A stretch of 64,000 bases of DNA, taken from assembly GCF_017751145.1 (NCBI RefSeq), contig NZ_CP046640.1, forward strand, positions 1,034,137-1,098,136. The letters are read 5' to 3'. Position numbers and translations under genes: made by a program. Source of the DNA: Iocasia fonsfrigidae (GTDB taxonomy: Bacteria > Bacillota > Halanaerobiia > Halanaerobiales > DTU029). Positions within the stretch are counted from its first letter, which is position 1; each line of letters starts with the position of its first letter. Shown here one piece after another: positions 44,318 through 54,350 of the stretch. Under the pieces are notes generated by a model. It searched no databases and was not told where the DNA came from. It saw nothing but the letters and a program-made list of their open reading frames with translations.

Positions 44318-45196
44318 ATGAAAGCATTTAAACAAAAAGAAATTCTGGAGCCCGGCTTCCCTTTTAAACTGTTTCTGAATGAAGCGGCTTTTAGTTTTCC
44401 ACCACACTGGCATGAGGAGATAGAGATAATTTATGTAGAGTCAGGTAATTGTAAAGTGGGCTTGAGTAATATTCAATATGATTTAAAAACAGGTGACATT
44501 TTATTAATTGGAAGTGGGGATGTTCATTATTTTTTGCCGCGTTTAGGTGATAGTAAAAAAGTTTTTATACAATTTGGTTTATCAATCTTTAATGATTTAT
44601 CAACGGCAAAGAATGAGGGGAGATTTATTACACCACTGCTTAGTAAAACTCATCAGTTAAGTAAAAAGGAACAGCCTGTATCTAATGAAAATGAATTAAT
44701 ACATCAAAAATTAGAGAAGCAAATTCTAAAAATAATTGAAGAATTTAATAAAAAACAGGATGGATATCATCTTGTTTTAAAAGCACGTTTATACGATATT
44801 GTAGCCATTTTATTAAGGAATATCCCACAAAAGGAATATACCCTAAATGATAAGAATAAGCAAAATGAGCAATTAGAAAGGTTGAAAAATGTTTTTGAAT
44901 ATGTTGAAAAATATTATACTGATGATATTACTTTAGACAAGGTCGCAGGTGTTGCAAACTATAGTGTTTATTATTTTGCTAGATTTTTTAAGGAAGCTGT
45001 AGGAATGACATTTGGTCAGTATCTTGAACACTATAGAATAGGAAAAGCAGAGTGGCTTCTTATAAATGAAAGGGATAAATCAATTACTGATATTTCTTTT
45101 GATACTGGTTTTAATAGTATAAAGACATTTTACAGGGTATTTAAAAAGATAAAAGGGTGTTCACCTAAAGAGTTTCAGAAATCAGCATTTAAATAA
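44318..45196 (+). CDS. AraC family regulator with cupin sensor domain
   Basis: A 292-residue regulator. The N-terminal cupin domain shows FPPHWHEEIEIIYVESGN and GDILLIGSGDVHYFLP; the C-terminal domain has two helix-turn-helices (ITLDKVAGVANYSVYYFARF and ITDISFDTGFNSIKTFYRVF) and ends SPKEFQ. It precedes the ThuA, dehydrogenase and MFS genes and probably activates them in response to a sugar derivative. No clear AGGAGG site; AAAATGGTGATTGTAA precedes the ATG. Confidence 0.9.
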   Translation: MKAFKQKEILEPGFPFKLFLNEAAFSFPPHWHEEIEIIYVESGNCKVGLSNIQYDLKTGDILLIGSGDVHYFLPRLGDSKKVFIQFGLSIFNDLSTAKNEGRFITPLLSKTHQLSKKEQPVSNENELIHQKLEKQILKIIEEFNKKQDGYHLVLKARLYDIVAILLRNIPQKEYTLNDKNKQNEQLERLKNVFEYVEKYYTDDITLDKVAGVANYSVYYFARFFKEAVGMTFGQYLEHYRIGKAEWLLINERDKSITDISFDTGFNSIKTFYRVFKKIKGCSPKEFQKSAFK

Positions 45197-45230
45197 AAAT
45201 AATTTAATTTAGCAATATTTAAGAATAGTA

Positions 45231-45264
45231 GGGCAAGATATGACATGAATCTTGCCTTTTTTTT
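45231..45264 (+). terminator. Rho-independent terminator after the AraC gene
   Basis: GGGCAAGAT pairs with ATCTTGCCT around ATGACATGA, followed by TTTTTTTT. It separates the regulator from the metabolic genes. Confidence 0.85.
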
Positions 45265-45338
45265 ATATAAAATTTAATTGGAGAGTTATACTAATGGACA
45301 AATTTTAGTATTATACAGAAAGATAGGGAGGAATTAGC

Positions 45339-46058
45339 GTGAAAAAGGCTTTGATTGTGCAGGGGGGCTGGGATGGTCATCAACCAGTTCAGGTTGCGGA
45401 AAGATTTGAAAAGATTTTAAAGGAATCCAATTTTCAGGTAGAGATACATGATACCCTTGATGTTTTTCTTGATAGGGAGAAGATTAAATTTTTAGATTTA
45501 ATTGTTCCTATTTGGACAATGGGGAAAATTACAGAAGAACAGTTGGAGTCTGTCATGGAAGCTGTAGGTAGTGGGGTTGGATTGGCCGGATGTCATGGTG
45601 GGTTATGTGATGCTTTTCGGGAAAGTGTTGCCTGGCAGTTTATGACAGGTGGAAACTGGGTAGCACATCCCGGTGGAGATGGTGTTAAATATACAGTTAA
45701 TGTCAGGAATAGTTCCAGTACTATAACTACTGGTATATCGGATTTTGAAGTGGAGAGTGAACATTATTATTTACATGTTGATCCTGCTGTAGAAGTTTTG
45801 GCTACAACTCGTTTCCCTGCTGTAAACTGGTATCATGCATCAAATGGGGAGGTTGATATACCTGTTGCCTGGACTAAACGCTGGGGATACGGGAGGGTCT
45901 TTTATAATTCTCTGGGGCACCATAATGATATTTTTGATATACCAGAAGCATTTGAATTAATGAAAAGGGGTCTTCTATGGGCTGCTGAAGGTAAGAAATT
46001 GGCAGTGGAAGAGGGAGCAGATATTAATAAGTTCAAAAGTGATAAGAAAATGTTTTAA
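45339..46058 (+). CDS. ThuA-like domain protein
   Basis: A 239-residue class I glutamine-amidotransferase-like fold protein of the ThuA family. Motifs: VQGGWDGHQP at the start, LIVPIWTMGKITEEQ, GVGLAGCHGGLCDAFRES, and late WTKRWGYGRVFYNSLGHHND. ThuA proteins act on disaccharides or keto-sugar derivatives together with Gfo/Idh/MocA dehydrogenases, as here. GGGAGGAATTAGC precedes the GTG start. Confidence 0.88.
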   Translation: MKKALIVQGGWDGHQPVQVAERFEKILKESNFQVEIHDTLDVFLDREKIKFLDLIVPIWTMGKITEEQLESVMEAVGSGVGLAGCHGGLCDAFRESVAWQFMTGGNWVAHPGGDGVKYTVNVRNSSSTITTGISDFEVESEHYYLHVDPAVEVLATTRFPAVNWYHASNGEVDIPVAWTKRWGYGRVFYNSLGHHNDIFDIPEAFELMKRGLLWAAEGKKLAVEEGADINKFKSDKKMF

Positions 46059-46174
46059 TTTATTTTGCTATGGGTGAAAGATAATTTTTTAGGATATAGC
46101 TTTAATATATATAACTATAATTTTTGAAAAGTATATATAGAGAGATTGATATAATAACAAGGGGGGATTCTGAT

Positions 46175-47254
46175 ATGGAAGAAAAGCTTAATGTTGGTAT
46201 TATAGGTTGTGGAAATATTAGTGATATATATTTAGAAAATTGTACTCATGTTTTCGATAATTTAAATGTAAAGGCAGTTTCTGATTTGATAGTTGAGCGG
46301 GCTGAGGAGAAAAAAGAAAAATATGAAATACCTGAGGTCTGTACAAGTGAAGAGCTATTAGGTGATCCGGATATTGATATAGTATTAAATCTCACCACAC
46401 CGGATGTACATGCTGAAATTGCCCTGGCAGCTTTGGAATCTGGTAAACATGTTTATGGCGAGAAACCTTTTACTATTAGTATAGATGATGGGAAAAAGAT
46501 ATTAAGTCTTGCGGAAAAAAAAGGTTTAAAGGTCGGCTGTGCACCAGATACTTTTCTTGGTGGAGGGTTACAGACTTGTCGTAAATTAATTGATGATGGA
46601 TGGATTGGTGAGCCAGTGGCAGCAGAAGCTTTTATGGTCTGTCACGGGCATGAAAGCTGGCATCCTGACCCTGGATTTTATTATAAAGTCGGTGGGGGAC
46701 CAATGTTCGATATGGGGCCTTATTATTTAACAGCTCTGGTTTCCTTGATGGGACCTATGTCCCGTGTTACAGGTTCAGCCAGAATAACTTATCCTGAAAG
46801 GACTATAACAAGTGAAGCTAAATATGGTCAAAAAATAGAAGTAGATATACCCACACATGTTGCCGGGGTTATGGATTTTGAAAACGGAGCAGTTGCAACT
46901 ATTATTACCAGTTTTGATATCTGGGATTCTAAATTACCAAGAATAGAGGTACATGGGAGCCTTGGTTCTTTAATTGTTCCTGATCCGAATACTTTCGGCG
47001 GGCCTATTTATCTAAAAAGATATGATTATGATAAATGGAAAGAAATACCATTAAGTCATGGATATGCTGTAAACAGTAGGGGAATGGGTTTGTCAGATAT
47101 GGCTCGTGCGGTTTTTGATGATGATAAGCACCGCGCTAGTGGAGAATTAGCTTTTCATGTACTTGAAGCTATGCATGGATTTCATATTGCTTCAAATAGT
47201 GGAAAACATTATGATATGAAGTTTAAATGTGAGCAGCCATCTGCTCTAGTTTAA
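46175..47254 (+). CDS. Gfo/Idh/MocA family oxidoreductase
   Basis: A 359-residue NAD(P)-dependent sugar dehydrogenase. The Rossmann motif is VGIIGCGNISDIYLEN (about residue 6). GEKPFTISIDDGKK carries the conserved Lys-Pro, and the substrate side has GGPMFDMGPYYLTALVSLMG with the Asp. ATG 46175 is behind AAGGGGGGA; an upstream in-frame ATG at 46124 has none. With ThuA beside it, oxidation of a sugar or sugar derivative at C3 or C1 is plausible. Confidence 0.92.
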   Translation: MEEKLNVGIIGCGNISDIYLENCTHVFDNLNVKAVSDLIVERAEEKKEKYEIPEVCTSEELLGDPDIDIVLNLTTPDVHAEIALAALESGKHVYGEKPFTISIDDGKKILSLAEKKGLKVGCAPDTFLGGGLQTCRKLIDDGWIGEPVAAEAFMVCHGHESWHPDPGFYYKVGGGPMFDMGPYYLTALVSLMGPMSRVTGSARITYPERTITSEAKYGQKIEVDIPTHVAGVMDFENGAVATIITSFDIWDSKLPRIEVHGSLGSLIVPDPNTFGGPIYLKRYDYDKWKEIPLSHGYAVNSRGMGLSDMARAVFDDDKHRASGELAFHVLEAMHGFHIASNSGKHYDMKFKCEQPSALV

Positions 47255-47429
47255 AAGTTGAATTTCATTAATCATCTGGAACAAATAAAAAGGAAATTGA
47301 AGCAAGACATTCTATAGAAAAATTGAAGCCAACGACTACTGGATGCTCGATAGGTTATATAAGTCCTTATTTGGAGAATTAGAAAAATATAATAGGGAAA
47401 TTCAATTCATCACACTAGGAGGAATGCAA

Positions 47430-48620
47430 TTGTTTATTTTACTTATAATTATTTATATTTCTTTTATTAGTCTTGGATTACCTGATTCGCTGCTAGGTTC
47501 TGCCTGGCCGGTAATGTATAAAGATTTATCTGTAGTTGTTTCATATGCAGGAATAATAGCAATGATAATTGCAGCAGGTACAGTCATATCTAGCTTTTTA
47601 AGTACAAGGTTTATAAAAAGATATGGAACCGGTATGGTAACAATAATTAGTGTAGCAATGACGGCTCTTGCCTTGATAGGATTTGGGTTATCACATTCTT
47701 TTATCTTTTTACTGCTGTTTGCAATTCCCCTTGGGTTAGGTGCTGGATCAGTTGATGCTGCTCTGAATAATTTTGTTGCTTTGCATTATGAGGCTAAACA
47801 TATGAACTGGTTACATTGTTTCTGGGGAGTAGGAGCAACAGTAGGGCCGGTAATTATGTCATATTGGCTGGTTCAGAATAATAACTGGAATATGGGTTAT
47901 ATAACAATTGGTATTATACAGAGTATTCTGGTTATTGCCCTTCTAACATCACTTCCAATATGGAAGAAAGCGGTAACAGATAAAAATAAGAAACAAGAAA
48001 ATGATAGTAATAGTAATGAGACTAATGATATACAAACCCTTTCACTGCATGAAATTCTTAAAATTCCCAAATCAAAGACAGTTTTACTGGCTTTCTTTTC
48101 TTACTGTGCGTTAGAATTAACTACAGGACTCTGGGCTAGTAGCTATGCTGTGAATAATTATGGGGTATTATCAGAAGTTGCAGCAGTCTGGACTTCAGTA
48201 TATTACCTGGGTATAACACTTGGGCGTTTTGTGTCCGGGTTTGTATCTATTAAGTTTTCAAATAAACAACTAATCCGAATTGGACTGAGTAGTATTTTTC
48301 TTGGAATATTGCTCTTTATACTTCCGTTACCTTTATGGAAAATTCCCTCTGGTTTAACTCTGATAGGTGTCGGATGTGCACCTATTTACCCTAGTATGCT
48401 TCATCAGACCCCAAAGGTATTTGGTAATGAACTTTCACAGGCAATGATGGGAGTTCAGATGGCTTTTGCTTATATTGGTTCTACCTTCATGCCGCCTTTC
48501 TTCGGTTTAATTGCTGGATATATTGGAATTTCATTATTTCCTTTCTTTATATTGATATTGGCTTTTATCATGTTAGTTTCTATAGAGATAGTAAATAGCA
48601 AAATTGCCGCTAATCAATAA
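47430..48620 (+). CDS. Major facilitator superfamily transporter
   Basis: A 396-residue permease with twelve helices. It begins with the sugar-MFS motif ISFISLGLPDSLLGSAWP, and helix 4-5 carries GLGAGSVDAALNNFVALHY followed by WLHCFWGVGATVGP. The second half has YLGITLGRFVSGF. The TTG at 47430, 7 nt after AGGAGG, is preferred; ATG 47424 is too close to the ribosome site and ATG 47343 has none. As the last gene of the ThuA cluster it likely imports the sugar. Confidence 0.85.
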   Translation: MFILLIIIYISFISLGLPDSLLGSAWPVMYKDLSVVVSYAGIIAMIIAAGTVISSFLSTRFIKRYGTGMVTIISVAMTALALIGFGLSHSFIFLLLFAIPLGLGAGSVDAALNNFVALHYEAKHMNWLHCFWGVGATVGPVIMSYWLVQNNNWNMGYITIGIIQSILVIALLTSLPIWKKAVTDKNKKQENDSNSNETNDIQTLSLHEILKIPKSKTVLLAFFSYCALELTTGLWASSYAVNNYGVLSEVAAVWTSVYYLGITLGRFVSGFVSIKFSNKQLIRIGLSSIFLGILLFILPLPLWKIPSGLTLIGVGCAPIYPSMLHQTPKVFGNELSQAMMGVQMAFAYIGSTFMPPFFGLIAGYIGISLFPFFILILAFIMLVSIEIVNSKIAANQ

Positions 48621-49035
48621 AAAAATTATCCATATATTTGAAATCATAAGTATTCACTTAATCTAATAAAGGGAGGAGAATTCTTTATTGAAATTTATAG
48701 AAATAATTTTCTTCTTTTGAATATCGGACAGGAAAATTGAAAAAAACACAAATCACTAATAGTTCTGCCCAAGCATTTTAAAAAAATACTTCTACTAACC
48801 CCTTTCCCTTCTTCAGCCCGTTCTATGACTCTAAACAATCCTTCTGTAATCTAAATAATTGATTAGAGTATAATATTTTTCTTTTTCTATGTCAATGTAT
48901 ACTACATATGAGCTTTGTGTTAGGTTTAAGAGGTATTAATCAGTTGTGTCAAATACTATCCTGGTATTTTATGATTAGGAACAGGATACTATTGTTGAAT
49001 TTTGGCTTTAAAATTTGCCAAATTTAAAAAAGTGA
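48621..49035. other. Intergenic region without a supported gene
   Basis: About 415 bp. A GGGAGGAG site near 48672 leads only into a ten-codon ORF. Minus-strand frames between 48780 and 48870 encode short broken stretches that could be a decayed gene, but no family was recognisable. It marks the boundary between the ThuA cluster and the more accessory right-hand part. Confidence 0.4.
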
Positions 49036-49064
49036 TTGACTAATGACTAAAAAGTAATTATAAT
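49036..49064 (+). promoter_or_regulatory. Promoter of the MarR/ABC exporter operon
   Basis: TTGACT (49036-49041) and TATAAT (49059-49064), 17-bp spacing, close to consensus. About 20 bp downstream TTGATATCCAA is a partial palindrome that could serve as a MarR site. Confidence 0.75.
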
Positions 49065-49116
49065 ATTTATTGTTATATAGTTTGATATCCAACATTATTT
49101 TCTGGGGGAATATGAG

Positions 49117-49551
49117 ATGAATGATCAAGAAGTTGGTATGGTGGTTCATTCACTGACAAAGCTCATCAGGCGCCATCTTGAAAATTCAATCAACTTTCAA
49201 TATGCAAAGAGCATTACAGGTACCAATGGCTGGATTATTGCTTATCTTGCTGAAAACCGTGATAAAGATATTTTTCAAAAAGACCTGGAAGAGAAATTTT
49301 CTGTTACCAGATCAACCATATCAAAGGTAGTTAAGTTGATGGAACAGAAGGGATTAATTGCACGCTGTAGTGTCCCAGATGATGCCCGACTGAAAAAACT
49401 TATGCTTACATCCCAGGCGTTAACCCTGCATAATGCTATCAAGGATGACATCAAAAATCTGGAAGCTACTCTGACCCGTGGATTTACACAGGAGGAAATT
49501 GATAATTTTTTTTCATATATAGAGAGAATGAAGTCTAATTTGGCTGAGTAA
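49117..49551 (+). CDS. MarR family regulator of the ABC exporter
   Basis: A 144-residue MarR protein with the recognition region FSVTRSTISKVVKLMEQKGL (about 75-94) and the wing RCSVPDDARLKKLMLTSQA. It is followed after 29 bp by two ABC exporter genes, the usual arrangement for local repression relieved by the exported compound. CTGGGGGAATATG precedes the start. Confidence 0.9.
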   Translation: MNDQEVGMVVHSLTKLIRRHLENSINFQYAKSITGTNGWIIAYLAENRDKDIFQKDLEEKFSVTRSTISKVVKLMEQKGLIARCSVPDDARLKKLMLTSQALTLHNAIKDDIKNLEATLTRGFTQEEIDNFFSYIERMKSNLAE

Positions 49552-49580
49552 TAATTATAATTTGGAGGGAATTTAGACCT

Positions 49581-51332
49581 ATGATAAGACGTTTAGCAGC
49601 TTGTATAAGACAGTACAAGAAGGAATCCATTCTAACTCCAATTTATGTAATAATGGAAGTTATTATGGAAGTTATAATCCCAATTTTAATGGCTAATATG
49701 ATTGATTATGGAATTGATGCTGCTAAGATGACAGTTATCTTGAAAATGGGTGCTGCCCTGCTGATATCTGCTTTTATTTCCCTGATTTTTGGTACTCTGG
49801 CAGGTCGTAGTGCAGCCGTAGCATCAGCAGGATTTGCTAGGAATCTTCGGCATGATATGTTCTATAATGTGCAAAATTTTTCTTTTTCTAATATTGATAA
49901 GTTCTCTACAGCTAGTATTGTAACCAGATTGACAACTGATGTTACTAATTTGCAGAATGCTTTTCAAATGATTATTCGGATGGCTATCCGCAGTCCTATT
50001 ATGTTAATTTTCTCTTTGGCAGCTTCTTTTAGTATCAATGTAGAACTATCATTAATTTTCCTTGCCTGTATACCTATTCTTGGAAGTGGTTTATTTTTGA
50101 TCATGAAAAAAGCACACCCGATTTTTGTACGTGTTTTTAAAAAATATGATAAATTAAATAATGTTGTCCAGGAAAACCTCCGGGCTATTCGAGTTGTAAA
50201 ATCATTTATTCGTGAGGATTACGAAAATAAGAAGTTTACAGATATCTCGCAGAAGATTTATCAGGATTTTTCCACTGCAGAAAAGACACTTGCTTTTAAT
50301 ATGCCGTTAATGCAATTTTGTATGTATGGATCATTATTATTGGTATCATGGTTTGGTGCGAGAATTATTGTGGCTGCTGGTGGTAACCCTGGATCTGGGC
50401 TAAGTACTGGACAGTTAGTCAGTCTTATAACTTATGCTATGCAGATTCTAGGTAGTCTGATGATGCTCTCTATGGTCTTTGTAATGATTACCATATCCAG
50501 GGCATCAGCAGAAAGAACTGTCGAGTTGATGGATGAAGAAAGTGATCTAAAGAATTGCGATAATCCTATATATGAAGTCCTGGATGGGGAAATTTGTTTT
50601 GAAGATGTAAATTTTAGTTATGGGAAAAATACAGGAAAACTGGTTCTTGAGGATATTAATTTAAAAATAAAATCAGGTGAAACAGTAGGTATTATTGGGG
50701 GTACAGGTTCATCTAAAAGCAGTCTGGTCCAGCTTATTCTCCGCCTCTATGATGTTGACTTCGGTCGGGTAACTGTTGGAGGTATAGATGTCCGTGATTA
50801 TGATCTTAAAACCCTCCGCAATCAGGTGGCAATGGTCTTACAAAAGAATGTTCTTTTTTCTGGAACTATTAAGGAAAATCTCCGCTGGGGTAATGAAAAT
50901 GCTTCAGATCAGGAGCTGGTTTGGGTCTGTAAATTAGCTCAAGCTGATCCTTTCATCCAGAACTTTCCGAAGAAGTATGATACCTATCTTGAACAGGGTG
51001 GTTCCAATGTTTCCGGTGGTCAAAAACAGCGCTTATGTATTGCAAGGGCTTTACTTAAAAAGCCGAAAATACTAATCCTGGATGACTCTACCAGTGCAGT
51101 TGATACTAAAACAGATGCCTTGATTCGTAGTGCATTTCGAGGTGAAATTCCTAATACTACCATGATAATAATCTCTCAGAGGGTTTCTTCTGTACAGGAT
51201 GCAGATAAAATTATTATTATGGATGATGGGAAAATTGCAGCAGTTGGTACACACGAAGAATTACTGGAAAGTAGTCCAATATATAAGGAAGTATATGAAT
51301 CACAGGTCAAGGGAGGTAAGGGAAATGAGTAA
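49581..51332 (+). CDS. ABC exporter half-transporter with degenerate ATP site
   Basis: A 583-residue protein with six membrane helices (to about residue 310) and a nucleotide-binding domain. Walker A is GGTGSSKSSL (about residue 375), the signature is VSGGQKQRLCIARAL, and Walker B is ILILDDSTSAVD, with Asp where the catalytic Glu normally stands. The switch position reads IISQRVSS, Gln instead of His. This is the non-catalytic partner of a heterodimer. It overlaps the next gene by 8 bp. Confidence 0.93.
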   Translation: MIRRLAACIRQYKKESILTPIYVIMEVIMEVIIPILMANMIDYGIDAAKMTVILKMGAALLISAFISLIFGTLAGRSAAVASAGFARNLRHDMFYNVQNFSFSNIDKFSTASIVTRLTTDVTNLQNAFQMIIRMAIRSPIMLIFSLAASFSINVELSLIFLACIPILGSGLFLIMKKAHPIFVRVFKKYDKLNNVVQENLRAIRVVKSFIREDYENKKFTDISQKIYQDFSTAEKTLAFNMPLMQFCMYGSLLLVSWFGARIIVAAGGNPGSGLSTGQLVSLITYAMQILGSLMMLSMVFVMITISRASAERTVELMDEESDLKNCDNPIYEVLDGEICFEDVNFSYGKNTGKLVLEDINLKIKSGETVGIIGGTGSSKSSLVQLILRLYDVDFGRVTVGGIDVRDYDLKTLRNQVAMVLQKNVLFSGTIKENLRWGNENASDQELVWVCKLAQADPFIQNFPKKYDTYLEQGGSNVSGGQKQRLCIARALLKKPKILILDDSTSAVDTKTDALIRSAFRGEIPNTTMIIISQRVSSVQDADKIIIMDDGKIAAVGTHEELLESSPIYKEVYESQVKGGKGNE

Positions 51333-53253
51333 AGCTACGAGCCCAGGTTCCGGAATACAGGATATTCCAACAAAAGCCAAAATGGAATCAGATACTATCA
51401 AAAGGTTGTTTTCATATATCAAGCAGTATAAAGTTCAATTTATTGCTGTTATTATTTGTATAATAATCAGTGCAGTGACAGCTGCAGTTTCCTCTCTGTT
51501 TTTGCAAAAATTAATTGATAATTATATTACACCACTTTTACTGGAAGCAGTACCTGATTTTTCGGGATTGTTTAGAGTGATTATTTTGATGGGTGGTATT
51601 TATCTGATAGGTGTTCTTGCTACTTTATTTTATAATAGATTGATGGTGGTAATAGCTCAGGGAGTACTCAAAAAGATTCGTGATGATCTGTTTTCACATA
51701 TGCAGTCTCTGTCGATTAAATATTTTGACACCCATACCCACGGTGATATCATGAGTCATTATACAAATGATACGGATACACTCCGCCAGATGATTGCTCA
51801 GAGCTTACCACAGGTTTTTTCTTCTATTATTACTGTTGCGGCTGTATTTATTGCTATGTTATACCTTAGTCTCTGGTTAACTATTTTTGTTTTTATTTTT
51901 GTTTTTCTTATCTTGAAGCTAACCCGTATTATTGCAGGTAGGAGTGCTAGTTTCTTTGTGAAGCAGCAGCAGTCACTTGGTGATGTTAACGGCTATATTG
52001 AAGAGATGATTCACGGTCAGAGGGTTATCAAAGTATTTTGTCATGAAAGAAAGGCGGAGGAAATATTTGACTTTAAAAATGATCAACTATGTAGTCATGC
52101 CACAGCTGCCAATAAATATGCCAATATTTTGATGCCTGTGATGAACAATCTGGGTTATTTATTATATGTACTGCTGGCAGTTGTTGGCGGTATAATGGGA
52201 ATTATGGGAGTTAGCAATGTCAGCCTACTTGGTATAAATGTACTTACCCTTGGTATGATTGCTGCATTTTTACAGTTATCCAGGAACTTTATAATGCCTA
52301 TTGCCCGGGTATCTCAGCAGGTAAATGCTGTCGTTATGGCTCTGGCCGGTGCCGAGCGTATTTTTAAACTGATGGATGAAGAAAAAGAAAAAGATGATGG
52401 CTATGTTACTCTTGTTAATGCCAGAAAAGAAAAGGGCAGGATTGTTGAAACTGAAGAGCGGACAGAGTTATGGGCCTGGAAACACCCTCATGCTAATGGT
52501 ACAGTTAGCTATACTGAACTGAAAGGAGAAGTACGTTTCTATGATGTAGATTTTGCCTATGAAGAGGATGAGATGGTCTTACACAATATTACTTTATATG
52601 CTGAACCTGGCCAGAAGGTAGCCCTTGTAGGTGCAACAGGGGCAGGAAAGACTACCATTACTAACTTAATTAATCGATTTTACGATATTGCTGATGGTAA
52701 AATTCGTTATGATGGGATAAATATTAATAAAATTAAAAAGAGTGATTTACGTCGTTCCCTGGGCATTGTACTACAGGATGTTAATCTATTTACTGGTACG
52801 GTAATGGAAAATATTCGCTACGGCAGGTTAGATGCCAGTGATGAGGAATGTATTGCAGCAGCAAAACTGGCCAATGCAGATAGTTTTATTAGAATGCTGC
52901 CTCAGGGTTATGAAACTGTTCTTTCTGGTACTGAAAGCGGATTATCTCAGGGTCAAAGACAATTAATTTCCATTGCCCGAGCTGCTGTTGCTGACCCTCC
53001 TGTTATGATTCTGGATGAAGCAACATCATCTATAGATACCCGTACTGAAGCTATTGTACAACAGGGTATGGATTCATTAATGAAGGGTAGAACTGTGTTT
53101 GTTATTGCCCACCGCTTATCTACTGTCAAAAATTCAGATGTTATTATGGTACTTGAAGATGGCCGGATCATAGAAAGAGGCAGCCATGAAGAATTAATTT
53201 CTGAAAGGGGTAAGTACTATCAGCTTTATACAGGTGTTTTTGAACTGCAATAA
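51325..53253 (+). CDS. ABC exporter half-transporter with canonical ATP site
   Basis: A 642-residue partner of the preceding protein. Walker A is GATGAGKTTI (about residue 447), the signature LSQGQRQLISIARAA, Walker B VMILDEATSSID with the catalytic Glu, and the switch His is in VIAHRLS. An acidic insert between membrane and ATPase domains (ERTELWAWKHPHANG) is typical of this subfamily. The ATG at 51325 overlaps the upstream stop and follows GGGAGGTAAGGG. The pair resembles TM287/288- and LmrCD-type heterodimers that export drugs or lipids. Confidence 0.93.
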   Translation: MSKATSPGSGIQDIPTKAKMESDTIKRLFSYIKQYKVQFIAVIICIIISAVTAAVSSLFLQKLIDNYITPLLLEAVPDFSGLFRVIILMGGIYLIGVLATLFYNRLMVVIAQGVLKKIRDDLFSHMQSLSIKYFDTHTHGDIMSHYTNDTDTLRQMIAQSLPQVFSSIITVAAVFIAMLYLSLWLTIFVFIFVFLILKLTRIIAGRSASFFVKQQQSLGDVNGYIEEMIHGQRVIKVFCHERKAEEIFDFKNDQLCSHATAANKYANILMPVMNNLGYLLYVLLAVVGGIMGIMGVSNVSLLGINVLTLGMIAAFLQLSRNFIMPIARVSQQVNAVVMALAGAERIFKLMDEEKEKDDGYVTLVNARKEKGRIVETEERTELWAWKHPHANGTVSYTELKGEVRFYDVDFAYEEDEMVLHNITLYAEPGQKVALVGATGAGKTTITNLINRFYDIADGKIRYDGININKIKKSDLRRSLGIVLQDVNLFTGTVMENIRYGRLDASDEECIAAAKLANADSFIRMLPQGYETVLSGTESGLSQGQRQLISIARAAVADPPVMILDEATSSIDTRTEAIVQQGMDSLMKGRTVFVIAHRLSTVKNSDVIMVLEDGRIIERGSHEELISERGKYYQLYTGVFELQ

Positions 53254-53360
53254 ATTAATTAAAAGAAATGGAGCGTCAATTGAATTAATTATTGCATTTT
53301 TCAAAAACTAGGGATATTATGAAGTGATGAGAATAAAGTCAATTAAAGGAGGTAATTAGC

Positions 53361-54116
53361 ATGGACAACCTAAATAAGGTTAGAAAGAATTTTGGGCAAA
53401 GGGCTTCGGAATACAGAAAGAGTTCTACACATGGTAATCCAGTTGTTCTGGAAAGAATGATTGAGCTTATAAAGCCTTCTTCAGAAGCCTCTGCTTTAGA
53501 TGTTGCAACAGGAGGCGGGCATACGGCAATTGCTTTAGCCACATCGGTGCAACAGGTGGTTGCAATTGATATTACTCCAGAAATGTTGACAGAGGCTAAA
53601 ATAGCTTCAAGACAAGAGGGTATAAGTAATATTACGTTTAGAGTTGAAGATGTACATAACTTAAATATTCCAGACTGTCAATTTGACATTGTTGCATCAA
53701 GATTTGCAGTTCATCATTTTTCAGATGTAAATAAAGCACTTCGGGAAATGTGTAGGGTATTAAAGCCTGGAGGTAAATTTTACATTTTAGATTGTTCAGT
53801 TATTGATGGGGAGGAATTTGAAAAAGAAATTAACCACATTGAGTTATTAAGAGATAGTTCACATCAGTTTTCTTATTCACCACGGTTATGGAATCAGTTA
53901 TTAAAAGAATTACCTTTAACTATAGAGCATACTTCTTTATTAAAAGAACAGTATGAATTACCACTATGGTTCGACAGAATGGAAACTGCTCGAGATAGTA
54001 GAGATAAAATTTTTCAGATACTCAAAAACCTGTCTGCAGAGGGCAAAACTCACTATCCTTTCGGCGAGAATTATATTACTACTTATCGTTTTGAAATTTT
54101 AGCAACTAAGAATTGA
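53361..54116 (+). CDS. Class I SAM-dependent methyltransferase
   Basis: A 251-residue Methyltransf_11-type enzyme resembling YcgJ/UbiE proteins. Motif I is ALDVATGGGHTAIALA (about 40-55), then VAIDITPEML, FRVEDVHNLNIP, FDIVASRFAVHHF and MCRVLKPGGKFYILD. AAAGGAGGT precedes the ATG. Substrate unknown. It starts 107 bp after the ABC exporter and could be read through from it. Confidence 0.9.
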   Translation: MDNLNKVRKNFGQRASEYRKSSTHGNPVVLERMIELIKPSSEASALDVATGGGHTAIALATSVQQVVAIDITPEMLTEAKIASRQEGISNITFRVEDVHNLNIPDCQFDIVASRFAVHHFSDVNKALREMCRVLKPGGKFYILDCSVIDGEEFEKEINHIELLRDSSHQFSYSPRLWNQLLKELPLTIEHTSLLKEQYELPLWFDRMETARDSRDKIFQILKNLSAEGKTHYPFGENYITTYRFEILATKN

Positions 54117-54246
54117 GGTGTAGGCGAAACTTAGTTCAATATAATATTTACTTGCAAGGAATTATACAGAGGAGTTTAATGTACCAACTAGTAAAGTGAA
54201 GTTTGATATATTTAAATTTGATAAGAAAATAAATAACCTTCCAGTA

Positions 54247-54299
54247 ATACACCACTAATACATTTTAGATTAAAATGTATTTAAAGCGGTGTATTTTTT
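54247..54299 (+). repeat. Hairpin repeat, copy 1 (terminator-like)
   Basis: ATACACCACTAATACATTTT pairs with AAAATGTATTTAAAGCGGTG plus TAT, followed by TTTTTTA. The element, including the preceding CTTCCAGTA, is clearly related to a second hairpin at 56498 (CCTCCAGTTTTACACCACTA there). It can terminate the methyltransferase transcript. Confidence 0.75.
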
Positions 54300-54350
54300 A
54301 TGGTCAGTAGCCAATTTGTTCTTTAAGAATTAAAAAAGGGGGTATTTTAG

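Noticed and set aside
51199-51324. N-terminal extension of the second ABC half-transporter
   Set aside because: The extra 42 codons overlap the first half-transporter's coding sequence in another frame; ATG 51325 has the ribosome site and the usual 8-bp overlap.
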